Positions 12,973-25,566 are shown, counted from the stretch's first letter. The stretch: 64,000 nucleotides of DNA from Acestrorhynchus altus (GCA_034509495.1 CM067503.1:22235161-22299160); one strand, 5' to 3'. Program-made: numbers and translations. The notes: generated from the letters alone by a model not told the origin.

Positions 12973-14589
12973 GGAAATGTGTTCTAATGCCCTTCAGTAA
13001 TTGTTAGGTACTATAACAACCTTTTCAAAGAATAACAGGCCATTGTATACATTAGTATTCATATATGGATTGTATTGGGGTGAACCACACATTTTATAAT
13101 ATAAACAATACTTACATACTTCCTGATGATATTATTTAAGAGAATTCCTTCTACACATGTTTGGGGTTTTTTTATGCTGTAGTTTTATATGTGCAGACAT
13201 CTGTGTAATATAATACTGAAATATAATTCAATGTATGACAGTTGCAATTTTTTATTTAGCACCTTTCATACATAGAAATGTATTTCAAAGTGTTTCACTA
13301 ACATTGTGCAAACACAAAGTGAAAACAAATAAAGCATTGGATGTCACAACTGAAATGAATAAATTAGTGGTGAGGATTTTTTAAGCTGTCAAAAAAAGTG
13401 TCAGAACAGGACAACTCTAAACTCTCTCTCTCTCTTTTCTATTGCAGATATATTTAGTATTTAATAAGCTTAAAGTTTTGATGTGGAAATAAAATATGTT
13501 AGACAATCTGAAAAGGATGAGGGTGTCAAACTATTGTACGATTTTTTTAATAATAAAAACAAAGTATTATTAAGTCAGCTTTATATGTTCAAGATGACTA
13601 CTACTTCTTATGAGAGCAATTATAAAGCCTAGTATAATATATAATATATAAGTATTTTAAAATTACATTAATGTTACTTCTACTTGTATGTAGAAATTAG
13701 TATATTGTTTCCAGTTCTTTGTCAAGCATTAATATTTAAGTACAAATTATTGTATTGAATATAATTTAGCACAAGTGTATTCCAATCAAGTTTCTGAAAC
13801 ATTTGAATGATCAGTGGAAACAAGCTGCACTGTAAATACAGGGGTATCAAACTAAAGAGATACAGACCAAGTTACACATTATCTAATGGGCTAGACCCTT
13901 TCCCCATCTTCTTTTTTGGAAATGATTAACACTGTCATATGTGGTTGTCATGTGTGGTGTGGTAAAAGGAGAGTTTCAATAAATAGCAGCCTTCATTAAC
14001 TGGTGTGGCATCACTTCCGTCCTCAGAAAAGAGGAGTGTGAATTTCCATCCAGAAGAGCAGTCCGACTTTACTCCATGTTACAGACAGAATGAGACATAG
14101 TTTGGCTTGGTTCTGAGTTTGTAGAGCACACCTCTGCTTTATAAGCCAAGTTTATTGTTGTGCACGTATGAAGGTCCTGCATCCCCTGTATTGTTGTGTT
14201 TTTAGTAGTCTTTTAAGTGACCTGTCCTTAGAATGACCTGCGGCATTACAGAATTGGATTCTTTTACCATTGCATTCTTTGTGATCCTTCTGTTTACACA
14301 AGTAAACAAAGATAAAATATCAGCAGGGAGTTTACTGGGAACAGTCTCTAAATGTAGGACCTTTTAACAGGTTTATTGTCTTTAATGGGTTTCTTTTCTC
14401 TGTCCCCTACCTTGAGGCTCTTGTAGAGGTGAGCACCATGAATGTCATGTACTTCACCAGGTTTCCTACTATTTGGATAATAATGATATTTAATCCTACA
14501 GCAAAAAAATCACTTTATAAATAATAAGTAAACAAATACAAATGAAGCAAATGAGAAATAATGAATGGTCCAGGTACAAACTGTTTTTC

Positions 14590-15500
14590 AGTCTAGCTGT
14601 TTTTTCTGTGGATGCAGGGCAGCCTCCACCACACAGGGGTAAAAAGACCATGCCCAAAGCCTGTCCTCCTCAGCTTCCTCAGAAAATAAAACTGCTGGTG
14701 AGCTTTCCTCACGACAGCCGTGGGGTTCGTACACCAAGTGAGCATGTGGTGCTGGTGTACTTCAAGAGGGGGCTGTGCCAGTCCTACAGATATCCACAAC
14801 CATTTCCTTGGTCTTCTGGATCTTAAGAATGAGGTTATTGTTTCCACACCACCGTGCCGGGTCCTCTACCTCTCCCCAGTACACTGACTTGTCTACGTAG
14901 GCAGAGTCCAGCCACCACTGTATTGTCAGCGAACTTCACCACAAGATTATTCTTGAAGTGAGCTCTGCAGTCGTGGCTCATCAGTGTGAACAGCGCTGGG
15001 GGGAGCCAATGTTTAGGATGATGTTGGAGGATGTGGCTGTTGATCCTGGATCCAGGATCCAGTTGCACAAGGATGAGGAGGTTCCCTGTGCTGCCAGCTT
15101 GGACACCAGATTCTGTGGGATGATGATATTAAAGTCCAAAACAGCACCCTCACATAAGAGTGTTCTCTAGGTGAGTGAGGATCTGGTTGGTCACAGCAGT
15201 GATGGCGTCAGCTGTACTCCAGTTCTGCCTGTATTCATATTGGTGAGAGTCCTCAGTCAGATTGATGGTCTGCTTCAGATGCCTAATAATCAACCTCTTA
15301 AAGTATTTCATGATGACAGGGGTGAGTGCAATGGGGCAGTAATCCTTGAGGCATGACACTGAAGAGGGTTCTGGCACAGGAATGATTGTGGAGATATTGA
15401 GGCATGGTGGAACTCTGACCTGGGACAGTGAGGTGTTAAATATATCTGTCAGGACCTCACAAACTTGGGCTGCACAGTCCCTCAGAACATTCACATATAC
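14590..15500 (-). mobile_element. L2/CR1-type LINE fragment, reverse transcriptase remnant
   Basis: Read on the minus strand from 15494, the first frame gives a finger/palm segment of a non-LTR reverse transcriptase (FNTSLSQVRVPPCLNISTII, then LKDYCPIALTPVIMKYFKRL). The next piece (15068-14835) has SHDCRAHFKNNLVVKFADNT, where the catalytic FADD motif has become FADN. A third piece (14847-14593) has the post-RT segment with RKAHQQFYFLRKLRRTGFG. The middle of the palm is missing between 15150 and 15068, and several stops and frame changes occur. 5' and 3' ends are truncated. The clade is assigned from memory of motif style. Confidence 0.75.
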
Positions 15501-16611
15501 TATTGACTAAAACCATATATACTAAACACATACACTAAAAAATGTTAGCTTTTAAAATACTGTGTGATATTCAAAAGTAATTTATTAGAGGATCTTAGGG
15601 GCATAGAACCTAGATAGTAACATAGAAGCATAGCGCCCTTTGAGTATCCTTCCTACACTGCTGTTATCTTCTATGAACATCTGCCTGGCAGCAGAGTGGC
15701 TGTCCCCTTTGCTCCACTCACATCTCCACCTCCTTCAGTCATCTTCCACTCTCTTGGCAGCCAAAAGGCTCTCTCTCCTTGAATGTACACGGAATCTCAA
15801 ACAACATTGCTTATTGTGTTTTATCTCCATTTTGTATGCACTTATCAACACAGGTAGCCTATGTGTCCACCTTCAAGATAGCATTGTGTCCCCTTAAAGA
15901 GTTCCCAAATCCGACTTCAGAAGTATTGACTTTCTACTGATATTCCTTGTTTATCTGGTCAAGGCCAAACAGCAAGTAATGGCCGTGTAATTGGATCAGA
16001 TATCAGATCCCACCGGAGGCCACACTGCACCTTATCATTCCAAAATCGCTGCTTTTTTTGTGGTTCCAATGCACTGGCAAAGGAACCTGAACAGTCCTCC
16101 TTCTTGGACGCTTTTGGATATATATTTGAAGAATTGCTTCTGCCTCAAGCAGAAGATGCAAAATTGCATTTGTATGCCTCACAAGAGAGGGAAAAGACAA
16201 CTGTCTACAGGCTTACAGCCCACGGCTATGCAAAAAGTATACTTTGACAGTGCTTGGAACTTCTTCATGTGGAATAAAAGAACAACACAGGTGCTCTTTC
16301 TGAGCAGATCTGTCACATAGCAGCAAAAGTAGCATTTTTCTGTTTACAACCCAAGACGACGGAACACAGCTATGCAGGATTACTGAACACCTCAGTGCTC
16401 TTCTGGGAAAACACTAAGCAATTCATTCTGCAGTGTGACCATGCGGATGACTAGTAAAAATCAGATTTATAAAATTTGCACTTGTTTCCATTGAATAATA
16501 AATGCTTTTGTTTTCCTGCTTAGTTGACTTCATTCATGCTTCATTAAAATAGCCTTGATTTTTCCCCACCTCACGGCAGGGAAATAATAAAATTTTCTCC
16601 ATGTAGTTCAT

Positions 16612-17330
16612 ATTTGAAAACAACCCAAGATCTGCAACTTGTGGGCAGTTACATGTCGGTATTCTAAGCTTCATTTCTCAAGATCAGAGTAATCTTCTGA
16701 TATGATGCAAATATCAAAAACTACAAGATTTACCCATGTAGTTTTTTATAGATCTATCCATGGTGCTCATTGTGTAACGAACTATCAGTCAGTAATCCAG
16801 CTCAGAAAACATCTAAAATTGACCAATTTCCTACTGAATTAAAGCTTTAGTTTTAAGGAGCCAAATGAGCCTTTCAGTGCCCATTTACTGCTCTGTCCAC
16901 ATCTTCATGCTTAACTTGCATGCAGACACTGACCCAGATGTTGAGTTATGAGAATGAGTAATGAGAAGGCTCTCACAATGCTTATATTTCAGAATTAGAG
17001 TCCTAAGATGCTGATACTTATAATATATAATGCTGATAATACTGATACATACATAAATAATACAAATAATGAAGGACATTCAGGGTTATTGTTTAGTTTT
17101 GTTTTTTTTGTAAATGTCCTTGTCAAACTAATCATTACAAATAACTTATGAAAGTCTTGCATTTTCAGCTCAAAAACACTTTGGATGATCAATTTCCAGC
17201 AGGATTTCAGAAGGAGTTTTTTAGTCCTTATAAGCAGAGAGTAAATTGATCAAAACATGCTAAAAATGAATATAAATATTTAAATTCACACAACAAACTC
17301 AAGTTTCAAGCTTTAAAAATGTACCTATCA
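16612..17330 (+). repeat. 1-kb repeat family, near-complete 5' two-thirds
   Basis: Begins CAACCCAAGATCTGCAACTT. It contains GGTATTCTAAGCTTCAT, GAGCCTTTCAGTGCCCATTT, ACTGACCCAGATGTTGAGTT, AATAATGAAGGACATTCAGG and CAGCTCAAAAACACTTTGGA. These words recur in the same order in the other copies. No transposase or RT coding is seen. It ends about 450 bp before exon 3. Confidence 0.8.
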
Positions 17331-17693
17331 TAATTGGTAGGAAAATTATTTGTTTTCTATAAATGTTCTCTGACACAATGCTATTTTGTTATTGAGAAAT
17401 AAAAAAAATGTATTGCTGGAAATCCATTAAACAAGTCATCAAATTTGCATTAGCAGGTGATTCACTGAAGGCTTATGCAGGCCTTTGTGAAGTGGGCTAT
17501 GTTGCACATCATTATCTCAGAGAGAATTCAGTCACATCACCTCAAAATACACAGCACAGGGCACACAGATTTACACTACAACTACAGAAAAACCTTTTAA
17601 TCTTCCCTGCTTTTGTCATTTTCCCTGTAGTGCTAAACAAGTCACAGTAACTAAAACTGACAACCTGGCACTCATTGTGTCTTTCTCTCTCTC

Positions 17694-17713
17694 TCGTGTG
17701 TGTGTGTGTTTGT

Positions 17714-17774
<61 letters not shown>
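17694..17774. repeat. (TG)n tract at the cntnap2 exon 3 acceptor
   Basis: About 80 bp of almost pure TG, with one TTTG and one TATG interruption near the 5' end, preceded by a short CT run (17683-17695). It stops 9 bases before the exon and takes the place of the polypyrimidine tract. Confidence 0.97.
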
Positions 17775-17776
<2 letters not shown>

Positions 17777-17783
17777 TTTCTAG

Positions 17784-17977
17784 GTGCTGGAGGCTGGTCT
17801 CCTCTAGACAGTGACCATTACCAGTGGCTGCAGGTGGATTTGGGTAGCCGAAAACAGGTTACAGCCATAGCCACCCAGGGCCGATACAGCAGTTCTGATT
17901 GGACCACCCGCTACCGGCTGCTCTACAGTGATACAGGCAGAAACTGGAAACCATATCATCAGGATGGAAACATATGG
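17784..17977 (+). CDS. cntnap2: cntnap2 exon 3 (discoidin domain, partial gene)
   Basis: Coding exon of contactin-associated protein-like 2, a neurexin-family single-pass neuronal membrane protein that partners contactin-2 and helps cluster Kv1 channels beside nodes of Ranvier (established for the family). The exon opens in phase 1 after TAG (17781-17783) and ends in phase 0 before GTAAGT (17978-17983). It is 194 bp, the length I recall for human exon 3. The translation runs GAGGWSPLDSDHYQWLQVDL, followed by ATQGRYSSSDW and YSDTGRNWKPYHQDGNIW, which are hallmark F5/8-type C (discoidin) segments. By eye against remembered human paralogues it fits CNTNAP2 better than CNTNAP1, 3, 4 or 5; this was not computed. 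The open frame continues upstream through the TG microsatellite, but that part is intron. Teleosts have cntnap2a and cntnap2b, and I cannot say which this is. The previous exon is outside the window. Confidence 0.95.
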
Positions 17978-18483
17978 GTAAGTACATTACTGTAACATTT
18001 GGTCAGCTTGCCAAAGTAACCAATGATGTACAGGACACCATCTTTCCCATCTATCTGTATGTTACTCGGTAATGTATAAAGGTACACAAAGTTTCAAATG
18101 AAGTCTGAAGGTGATTGGTTTTTGAAGGTACCCATTCTTCAGTTTCAGCACTTCCCAAGGTTGTAGGAGAAGGTTGAATTGGCATACCAGATACAGAGAC
18201 ATTATGAAGTGAAAGTTCAAATACTGAAATCTGAATGGGAATGCCTGTCATAGCACCTTTATTATGGTCAGTCAGCTTGTTAGGAAACTCAAAGCTCAGT
18301 AAGACTTAGACTGAGAATCATGGGTGTAAGCGTTTTGTTCTGACAGTTGAAAGGAACTGACACCAATAGGCAATGGCCTCCTTAGAGCAATTTATAAATA
18401 AAACTAAATAAAGATGAAATTGATGCTGCTAAATGTCAACAGTAAAAATAAAAAGCAAGTTGTTTTACTATCAGCATTATTAA

Positions 18484-18510
18484 TGAATAATAATAATAAT
18501 ACTTTATTAC

Positions 18511-18583
<73 letters not shown>
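18484..18583. repeat. (AAT)n / (ATT)n microsatellite
   Basis: A short AAT run (18484-18500), then a pure TAT/ATT run (18511-18583). The two can pair as a small hairpin. Poly-Asn and poly-Leu open frames here are artefacts. Confidence 0.95.
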
Positions 18584-18585
<2 letters not shown>

Positions 18586-21500
18586 AAATTCCAGGTTAAT
18601 TGCTTAATGGAATTGTTTCACTCCATGTCACTTAACCTCATAGTCTAATCTGCACATGGTTATAACTATTTTAGCAACATATCTGGAGATAATAAACTGT
18701 CCTGCAAAAGAGTTCCATAAAATCAAAGGAGGGAATGTCCCTTTTTTAATGTCATTTGGATTAATATCCTTATGAGATATCACTTATTGCATCTATTACT
18801 TCTATTTCACTTGTCTGTATATATAAACCGTTATACATTAACAAACTGCTATATGATTACCTTTTTTCTTTTTTCTTTTTTTTTCACAGTTATAAAAAGG
18901 TATACATAAAAAACATGACCAACCTTCTTTGTCAACCCACAAGCCTTTTTGAAAGATTGTGGATATACACTTCCATTAGCTACTGGCTGATTGATTCCAC
19001 ATTTGTGGTGCCATGTCTTCATGTTTTACAGCCATTTAAAAACATTTGAAAAAAAAAAAAAGTCTTAGTTTTAGGTGTCTTTGCTGACATTGGCATAAAA
19101 AGTAAAAAGGCTGATTTTTTTGTTATCATAGAAATATCTAATCAAAATGAACCAGTGTTATTATATATGGGCATTAAGGACTTTCTAACAATTTAGGTAA
19201 CTTTCAGTAGAATCTGATGATTAACTTCCTGGCATATATGTAGCTGGTGGTGTATTTAAAATATTTCATTGGAAAGCTCACATATTGTGTGTTGAGTGAA
19301 TGTTGAGTAAACATGACCTACAATAAAGGTCTCATGAAAAAAAAGGATGGTTCATGTATGAGATTTTAAATGAATTCATACATTAATGCAAGGTTTTGAA
19401 GTATTTTAATGGATACATTTGAAATATGCACATATATTAGTGTGAAGGACACTTCATTTATGTTCAGAATGCCATTCCAAGTCCTTACATGTGTGTTTGT
19501 GAACATTCTATCAGTGGAACACACAGTGGAACAGTCATGCAATCACCCAGCAACAGCAGCCTTGTAACTTTAATTCAGGAAGCAGACTTCAGACACCAAC
19601 CTTTCTTGGCTGATTGACTATATTTAGGTTGAGGATTAAATTGTGTACATTTGTTTTTGTCTCATTCCCTTCATTTAGCCCAGACTGTTCTGTTGCATTG
19701 GGCAAAATAATGTCTGTTGCAATGCTAATGGTTCTGTTCCCCAAAGCTGAGGTGGTGATCAAAGTTCTTAGCAAGGGCAGCTGAATATCACTAAGTTGGG
19801 CTGTTGTCCTGATTTCTAGCATGAAGCCTTAATCAAGGCTAAGCAATCAGTGGGGCTGTAAGAGTGACTGTGTGGAGGTTGAGGAAGGTGATTTGGGGCT
19901 TAGCTGACAGGGAACAGCAGCACTACCATCTCAGCCTGAAGCCAAATTGGTGGTGGTGGGGGGTGATCTGTTCATGCTGTAGCAACTGGCTGAGACCCAT
20001 TAAGAGCTTTCGTTTTCAGTAAAACATTTGTTTTCTTTAGTTTTGCTATATACAAGACTAATGTAGATAGCAATTAATGAACCTAAGGAAACAAAGTAGC
20101 AACATGCTATAGGCATCCCTGCAACTGGGGGAAAGACGACAACAACGAAGAGACGGGAAAACAGAGGAATAGAACAGGGTCGATATGTGACATTATCGGA
20201 TTCTTCCAAAGCCTATTAGGAATCGTTGAACACAGTTCACACACCATATACATTCTTGGGAGATAGGAGGAAACTAGAGAAATGCACACAGTGACAACAA
20301 TGCACACACGCACTACCAAACACACCACTGGTTGTGCTGTTTTATTGTGTGCTGCAACTAGAAGTAAACTTCAATTAGAAGTATAATGTTAGTTTACTTG
20401 TTATATACTATATGTAGTATATAACATAATGTGGCGCCTCCTGCACTGAATGTAAATGCAATTTCTGCCACTGTGGCTTATCTTTTGTCATGGAAAAATC
20501 TAGCCAGACACCACTGGTCACAATCATTACCATCCACTGATCTGTCCACTGTGTGTGGTAATGTCTTCTAGACATAATCCTGGTACACAAATGCTGCACA
20601 ACATGGAATATCCAATCAATGTGACATCCACTATCATACTGACTCCCTTAAGGGAGATTAAACTTTGTTAGCATTAATTATACACTGATTCACTACAGTG
20701 TCTAAAGCATCTGTACACAAAGAGAACAATATCAATGGCACCTGGACACAATAACAATATCTCCTGGACACAATGGCACCCATTAAAGGGTGGGACCGAG
20801 GCCAACATGCTGGAAGTGGAAGTAAAGGAAAGAACAAGCACCCGATCCACTCTAACGTCAACCAGAGCATGTGAGCTTGATGTCCAGAGCATGAGAGCTA
20901 GATGCCCAGGCCAGGCTGTCCCAAAACAGCAGGTCCCAAAGCATTAGCAATGCATTAGCCTACGCACACCATAAACTGAACTAGAAAGGATCACCAGCAG
21001 ACCAGCAACTGGGACACAGGCACTAATCGTCCAACATAGGATCCCTTAAGGATTCACCCAAAACCTCCCAATGGGCCTGTGTGTGTTCTTAAATGGAGAG
21101 ACTGGAGACGATGGGAGCAGAGAAATACAAATCAATACAGGTTTCCCCAGCAGCAACAGGAAACCTGTGCAAGACCAGACATGTAGTTTCAACATTGCAG
21201 CCATCCAGTGCACATCCTTACAGCTTCCCCAAAGGGGGAAGACATATTCCAAAAAGAAATGATGTGTTTCCTGGTTTTGTCTATCATTTAGCATAGTCAA
21301 TCTCTCATAACAATACAGAAAGAAATAACAAAACAAACATGACAGCTAATTTTAGAGATATAGACCACATAAAAAGCCTAGAACATATGTCATAAAAAAT
21401 GTAAATATTGGATGCCAAGATATAAGAGCATTAATGTTTCATTCTCTCTGAAATCCTTCCCAGTCCAAACAACATGCCAAGTATACTAAAATTTTATATA

Positions 21501-22139
21501 TCTTAATATATAAATGTTGATTATCTGGAGCTGTTAAATACTTTGCCTGTTTGTGTGAGATTCAGTCCATGTTCTTAGATAACAGTAAGTTATACAGTGC
21601 TGTAAATCATACAAACAGGTCTATTAGTAACTACTGAACAACTCCACACAGTTTCAGCTGTGTGATGATTCAAGTATGCAGTTCACATTTAGTTAATTAG
21701 TGTGTTTGGCTCCCATATATTATCCTTAAAAGTTGCCAAACTACCAAAAAAGCAAACTTGGTGTAAAGTATTTCCTCTAAATGATGTGTGCTTCTTCTGA
21801 TCTTTTGTCTTTTATCGACTGCTCTCTCAGTTCCACACCTTGTCTTTTGTATTCGTTTTCCATTTGCCTTGTATCACAGAGACAGCTGCCTTTGTTGGTG
21901 TTGTCATGTTGGCTATTAAAAGGGTGTGATTAAGGTAGAATGGAGCCACTATTAGTGCGGAAGGTGTTACTAGTGTCATGTTGGAATGTGAGAGGGTGTA
22001 TAGATGCTACAGATTTACCAGTCATGTGTGTAATCAGCTCAGTCGCTCGCTATGGTTGTGTTCTCTTGGCACAGATGAGGGACATCTCTTCCATTCTACA
22101 CCTATGTCTTCAGGGCTTTGTTTAAAGCAAGTTAAATGA

Positions 22140-22340
22140 GTCTGTGATGATGAGAGCTCAGCCAGGCAGAGCAAGTTTTTTTTCTGATTGGATCCCAATA
22201 GATGCTGCCTGCATCAAACAAATGAATAGTGAATACCTTTGCAAATCTCTGAAGGCTTTCAAAAGAGAGAGACTAATTCACTTTTAGAGCTCTTTGCCAT
22301 GTGCTAGAACATCAGCTGCACATGCCTGGTATTAAGCATG
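22140..22340. promoter_or_regulatory. candidate conserved noncoding element (weak)
   Basis: A non-repetitive, compositionally balanced block with ATTGGATCCCAATAGATGC and AATGAATAGTGAATACC, lacking coding frames. Inference from texture only. Confidence 0.15.
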
Positions 22341-22384
22341 GTCCCAATAGGTTAACCATTAGAATCCAAGGCTATATCTGAGGG

Positions 22385-22990
22385 GTTTTGTCCATAGTTT
22401 TATTCACCAAAACATTAAAAAAATATTTATAGCAGACAGTCACACATATCAGATATTGTATTTTTAGGATATCCTAAGATACTCAGATTTGTCTTTGTTT
22501 GAGATGTAAAAATTAACATAATTTAAATATTTGTATGAATTTGATCATGTTTTACATTAATTACTTGTGCCTACAATTTCTTGTTTTATTCTTTTTCTTT
22601 TGGCTATTAAGGACTAAATAACACTATATATGTCAAAAATCATGTTGGTAATTGATCATTAAGCATATTTTTGAACTGAAAATACAATAATATTTGACAG
22701 GTAGTTCCAGGTAGTTCCTTTTTTTTATGTATCAGTATTTTCCTTTTTAAGGACTTTTGTTTTGAAATAAAAAGATGAAAGAGGGCAAAGAAAGAGAGCA
22801 CACAGCTCCTCCCTTGTCTTTTTGCTCTATAACCTAATATCTGGGTCAGTGACATATGAGTCAGGGAGCACTGCCCCCTCTCGCTAATCAGTTGAGGGTC
22901 TTCCTGCAGGTCGAGCATGTACAGAGCAGTGAAGACAGAGCAGTAAACATGCACTGGAATGGCTCTTTGGCTTTAAACTGGGATTTAATT
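22385..22990 (-). repeat. 1-kb repeat family, 3' two-thirds, inverted
   Basis: Reverse-complement matches to the family run from the CAAAGAGCCATTCCAGTGCA segment through GTCACTGACCCAGATATTAG to the distal ATCTTAGGATATCCTAAAAA, then GTGTGACTGTCTGCTATAAA. It is the best copy of the family's 3' end in the window. The minus-strand frame at 22640-22954 is carried by it and shows no known domain. Confidence 0.75.
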
Positions 22991-23127
22991 CAGTTGGAAA
23001 CAAGTGAATTTTAGATGTTTCCCAAGCTGGATTACTGGCACAGCTAATACTCACAAGCTCTACTACTCTCCTCTCCTCTTGACCACATAAACAGGGGAGG
23101 TGTTATTTATTGTGCTGCCCGATATTA

Positions 23128-23185
23128 ATTGTTCCACGGACCGGTATCGGTCCGCAGCCTACGGGTTGGGGACCACAGGTCTAAA
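23128..23185. mobile_element. hAT-like terminal fragment
   Basis: GTTCCACGGACCGGTATCGG then TCCGCAGCCTACGGGTTGGG and GACCACAGGTCTA closely resemble the terminal sequence of a widespread vertebrate hAT-type element, by memory. Only about 60 bp remain. Confidence 0.55.
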
Positions 23186-23587
23186 GAGTCCCATTCTATT
23201 GGCAAAGGATGCAACTTCATGTTGCTCAATGCATTTGTTAGAAGGGATTTGCACAAACATTTGGACATATAGTGTGGCTCATTTACTTTGAAATACATAT
23301 GTATGCATAGATTGAATCTTGAGATTCTCCACATAACATCCCTTGTTAGAATATAGCACGCAGTGTTTGCTAAATTTAAACACAGGACTTGTGTATTTGT
23401 TGTATTATCTACTAGGATTAAAGAAACCATATTCTGCATTTTTTCTCACATTTTTTTTTTTTTAGTATGAGGCCGCTTTTATACTGTTTGTGTCTCTTTG
23501 GTTATCAGAAACAAAAATGCAATAGCTCCAGCCTCCCTTATCCCTTAGAAGTTGAAAGGCAATTTTCTTAGTGGGACTTTACTTTTA

Positions 23588-23900
23588 TATACTGATTAGC
23601 CATAACATTAAAACCACTCACACGTGAAGTGAACACTGTTGATTATATGGTTCGAGTGGCACCTGTCAAGGGAACGGATATACATATTAGGCAGTTAGTG
23701 AACAGTCCATTCTTGATAGTGTTGGAAGCAGAAAAATGGACAAGCATAAGGATCTGAGTCACTTGGACAAGAGGCAAATAGCCTGGTTAGGTGACTAGGT
23801 CAAAACATCTCCATGTTCCAATTATGCAGTGGTCAGTATCTATCAAAAGTGCTCCAAGAAGGATAACCAGTGAACAGGTCATGGGCACACCAGATTTATC
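23588..23900 (+). mobile_element. Tc1/mariner-like element, 5' portion
   Basis: Starts with the terminal GCCATAACATTAAAACCACT and contains GGCACCTGTCAAGGGAACGG. It then reaches the first codons of a Tc1-type transposase (ATGGACAAGCATAAGGATCT, with GAGTCACTTGGACAAGAGGC), which would encode the N-terminal helix-turn-helix DNA-binding region. Frame breaks occur, and the rest of the transposase is absent. Confidence 0.7.
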
Positions 23901-24229
23901 GATGTGATATTTGCATATCCTGCCTCTCCAATTATAGATCTTGGTGCTAGATGATGTAGGACACCTTTTGAAATTTCAAGACAGTTTTTATAACACAACT
24001 GCAAAATACATTCTCTGCCCATTAACCATAACATTTCTTAAACATCTTATTGTTCTTTACTTCACACCATACACAATATACACAGTATAGTACACAGTGT
24101 TTACTTTTCATCATGCTTGGAATTGTTGACATGTTTCAATAACAAAGTATGCATAAATTCAGTTCATGACTTGATTTTATGGTTGCAGAATCTTTCAAGA
24201 GATTTTATTTTTACCACCCCTCTTGTTTA

Positions 24230-24680
24230 ATTAGCCTAACTTTGTTAGCTTAAGTGAATGAAGGACAGAAGGAGAGCGTGCACACACTTTTGTTAAACAC
24301 TGGTTGTACGCCATTTATCACAAACTGACAAGCTGTCACAAATTGTTATGAATTTTATCACCTCCTTTGTTGCTGTAATGCAGTCATGCACAACGTCCAT
24401 GCCGCATCTGTATTGGCTGCTGTATTATATTTGCCCTGTTGTGATTCCACACTGTCAGTCAGGTGTGATGGATGATAAATGGAGCCTCTGTAAGATGTGT
24501 TTGCTTTTGATCCGTGCTCGGATGTGACATCAGGCATGGATCAGATTTTAGAATTTATGGCATGTCAGTTGCTTTCCTCCTTTAGTGTTCCAGTCCTACA
24601 GTGGAAAGTGCACTTCTGTCCACAATGTGCTATTTATTCCATTCTTATATTGACATGCCACTAAGCAAGTGGAAAAATAC
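24230..24680. promoter_or_regulatory. candidate conserved noncoding element
   Basis: A block of about 450 bp with no repeat similarity. It contains a paired TALE/MEIS-like site TGACAAGCTGTCA (24326-24338), a SOX-like CCTTTGTT (24364-24371) and several TTATC words. cntnap2 introns are known in vertebrates to hold conserved enhancers. The call here is inference from motif density and texture. Confidence 0.28.
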
Positions 24681-25483
24681 CCCAATATGCACATAATTTA
24701 CAGCTAACAGCTGTAAAGTGCCAGTCTATAGGGGCTTGGGCCTTTATAACTGTCTGGCATGTCAGATGAGTCTTTGACTATATGAACTGCCCCACCAGCA
24801 CAGCTGCAGGGGTCATAATGTTACCCAGGGTGACTGTCCAGGACAAGACTCTGGACAGTAGACTGTTCCCAGAGTGATTCATCATTCCAATGACCATCTT
24901 TTCCACAGTCTAGTGGTAGTGTGCTGATGGTCCGTGTAGTGCATAGTGATATTTAGCTTGTGTGCAGCTGCATACAGGAGTATTCCATGGATTATGAATG
25001 TTATCCACTGCTATTGTATGGTTCTGTATCTGTTTAGGGCTCAGAAGGTCTGTAGATTTGAACTAAACATGTGCATAGTCAAAAACCAGTGTGGTTAATA
25101 GCCAGCTAAATAGCAGAGGTGAATGGTGACTATTAGAGTTAGGCAGATGGTTGACTTGTGTGGGAATATACAATTATTTAGCTGTTGTTATAGTTACCAC
25201 CTTTTTATAATAACTAATTGTAATCATAAATGAAATAAAACATATTTGCTTAAAAATTGACATAGTTGTAACTATCTATATTTGTATATACCTCAAATGT
25301 GCCTGAAAAGTTCTAGGCCATGAATAAAGACATAGCACCCTTATTATCCTAGCTAAACACCAGTGATAGAATTTACTGGTCTCACAGGAGTGCTTCAGCC
25401 CCCCCCCCACACACACATATACACAAACATTATATAGTTTACACATATAAAGAGGGAGAGTTTTAATGAATCTTACCATACAA

Positions 25484-25485
<2 letters not shown>

Positions 25486-25562
<77 letters not shown>
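25486..25562. repeat. (TG)n microsatellite
   Basis: Pure TG, about 77 bp, in intron 3. Confidence 0.97.

Positions 25563-25566
<4 letters not shown>

Larger units (their letters stand above)
1..17783 (+). other. cntnap2: cntnap2 intron 2, 3' part
   Basis: Noncoding sequence upstream of exon 3; exon 2 was not found here. Beyond the repeats listed separately, I see nothing codable in 291-2590, 4970-8510, 8560-9000, 9660-10770, 13000-14590 and 15500-16610. These stretches are AT-rich, with short open frames that lack splice sites or recognisable domains. 4448-4466 is a poly-A run. Confidence 0.8.

Noticed and set aside
15991..16320. 109-residue + frame
   Set aside because: No recognisable domain, no matching splice sites, composition like surrounding intron.
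17675..17783. N-terminal extension of the exon 3 frame through the TG repeat
   Set aside because: The Cys/Val-rich run is intronic microsatellite. The acceptor TAG at 17781-17783 and the matching phase with the family fix the exon start at 17784.
1..17783. cntnap2 exon 2
   Set aside because: Looked for a short exon ending in phase 1 with the start of the discoidin domain; none recognised.
18404..18599. Poly-Asn and poly-Leu frames
   Set aside because: Translation of AAT/ATT repeats.
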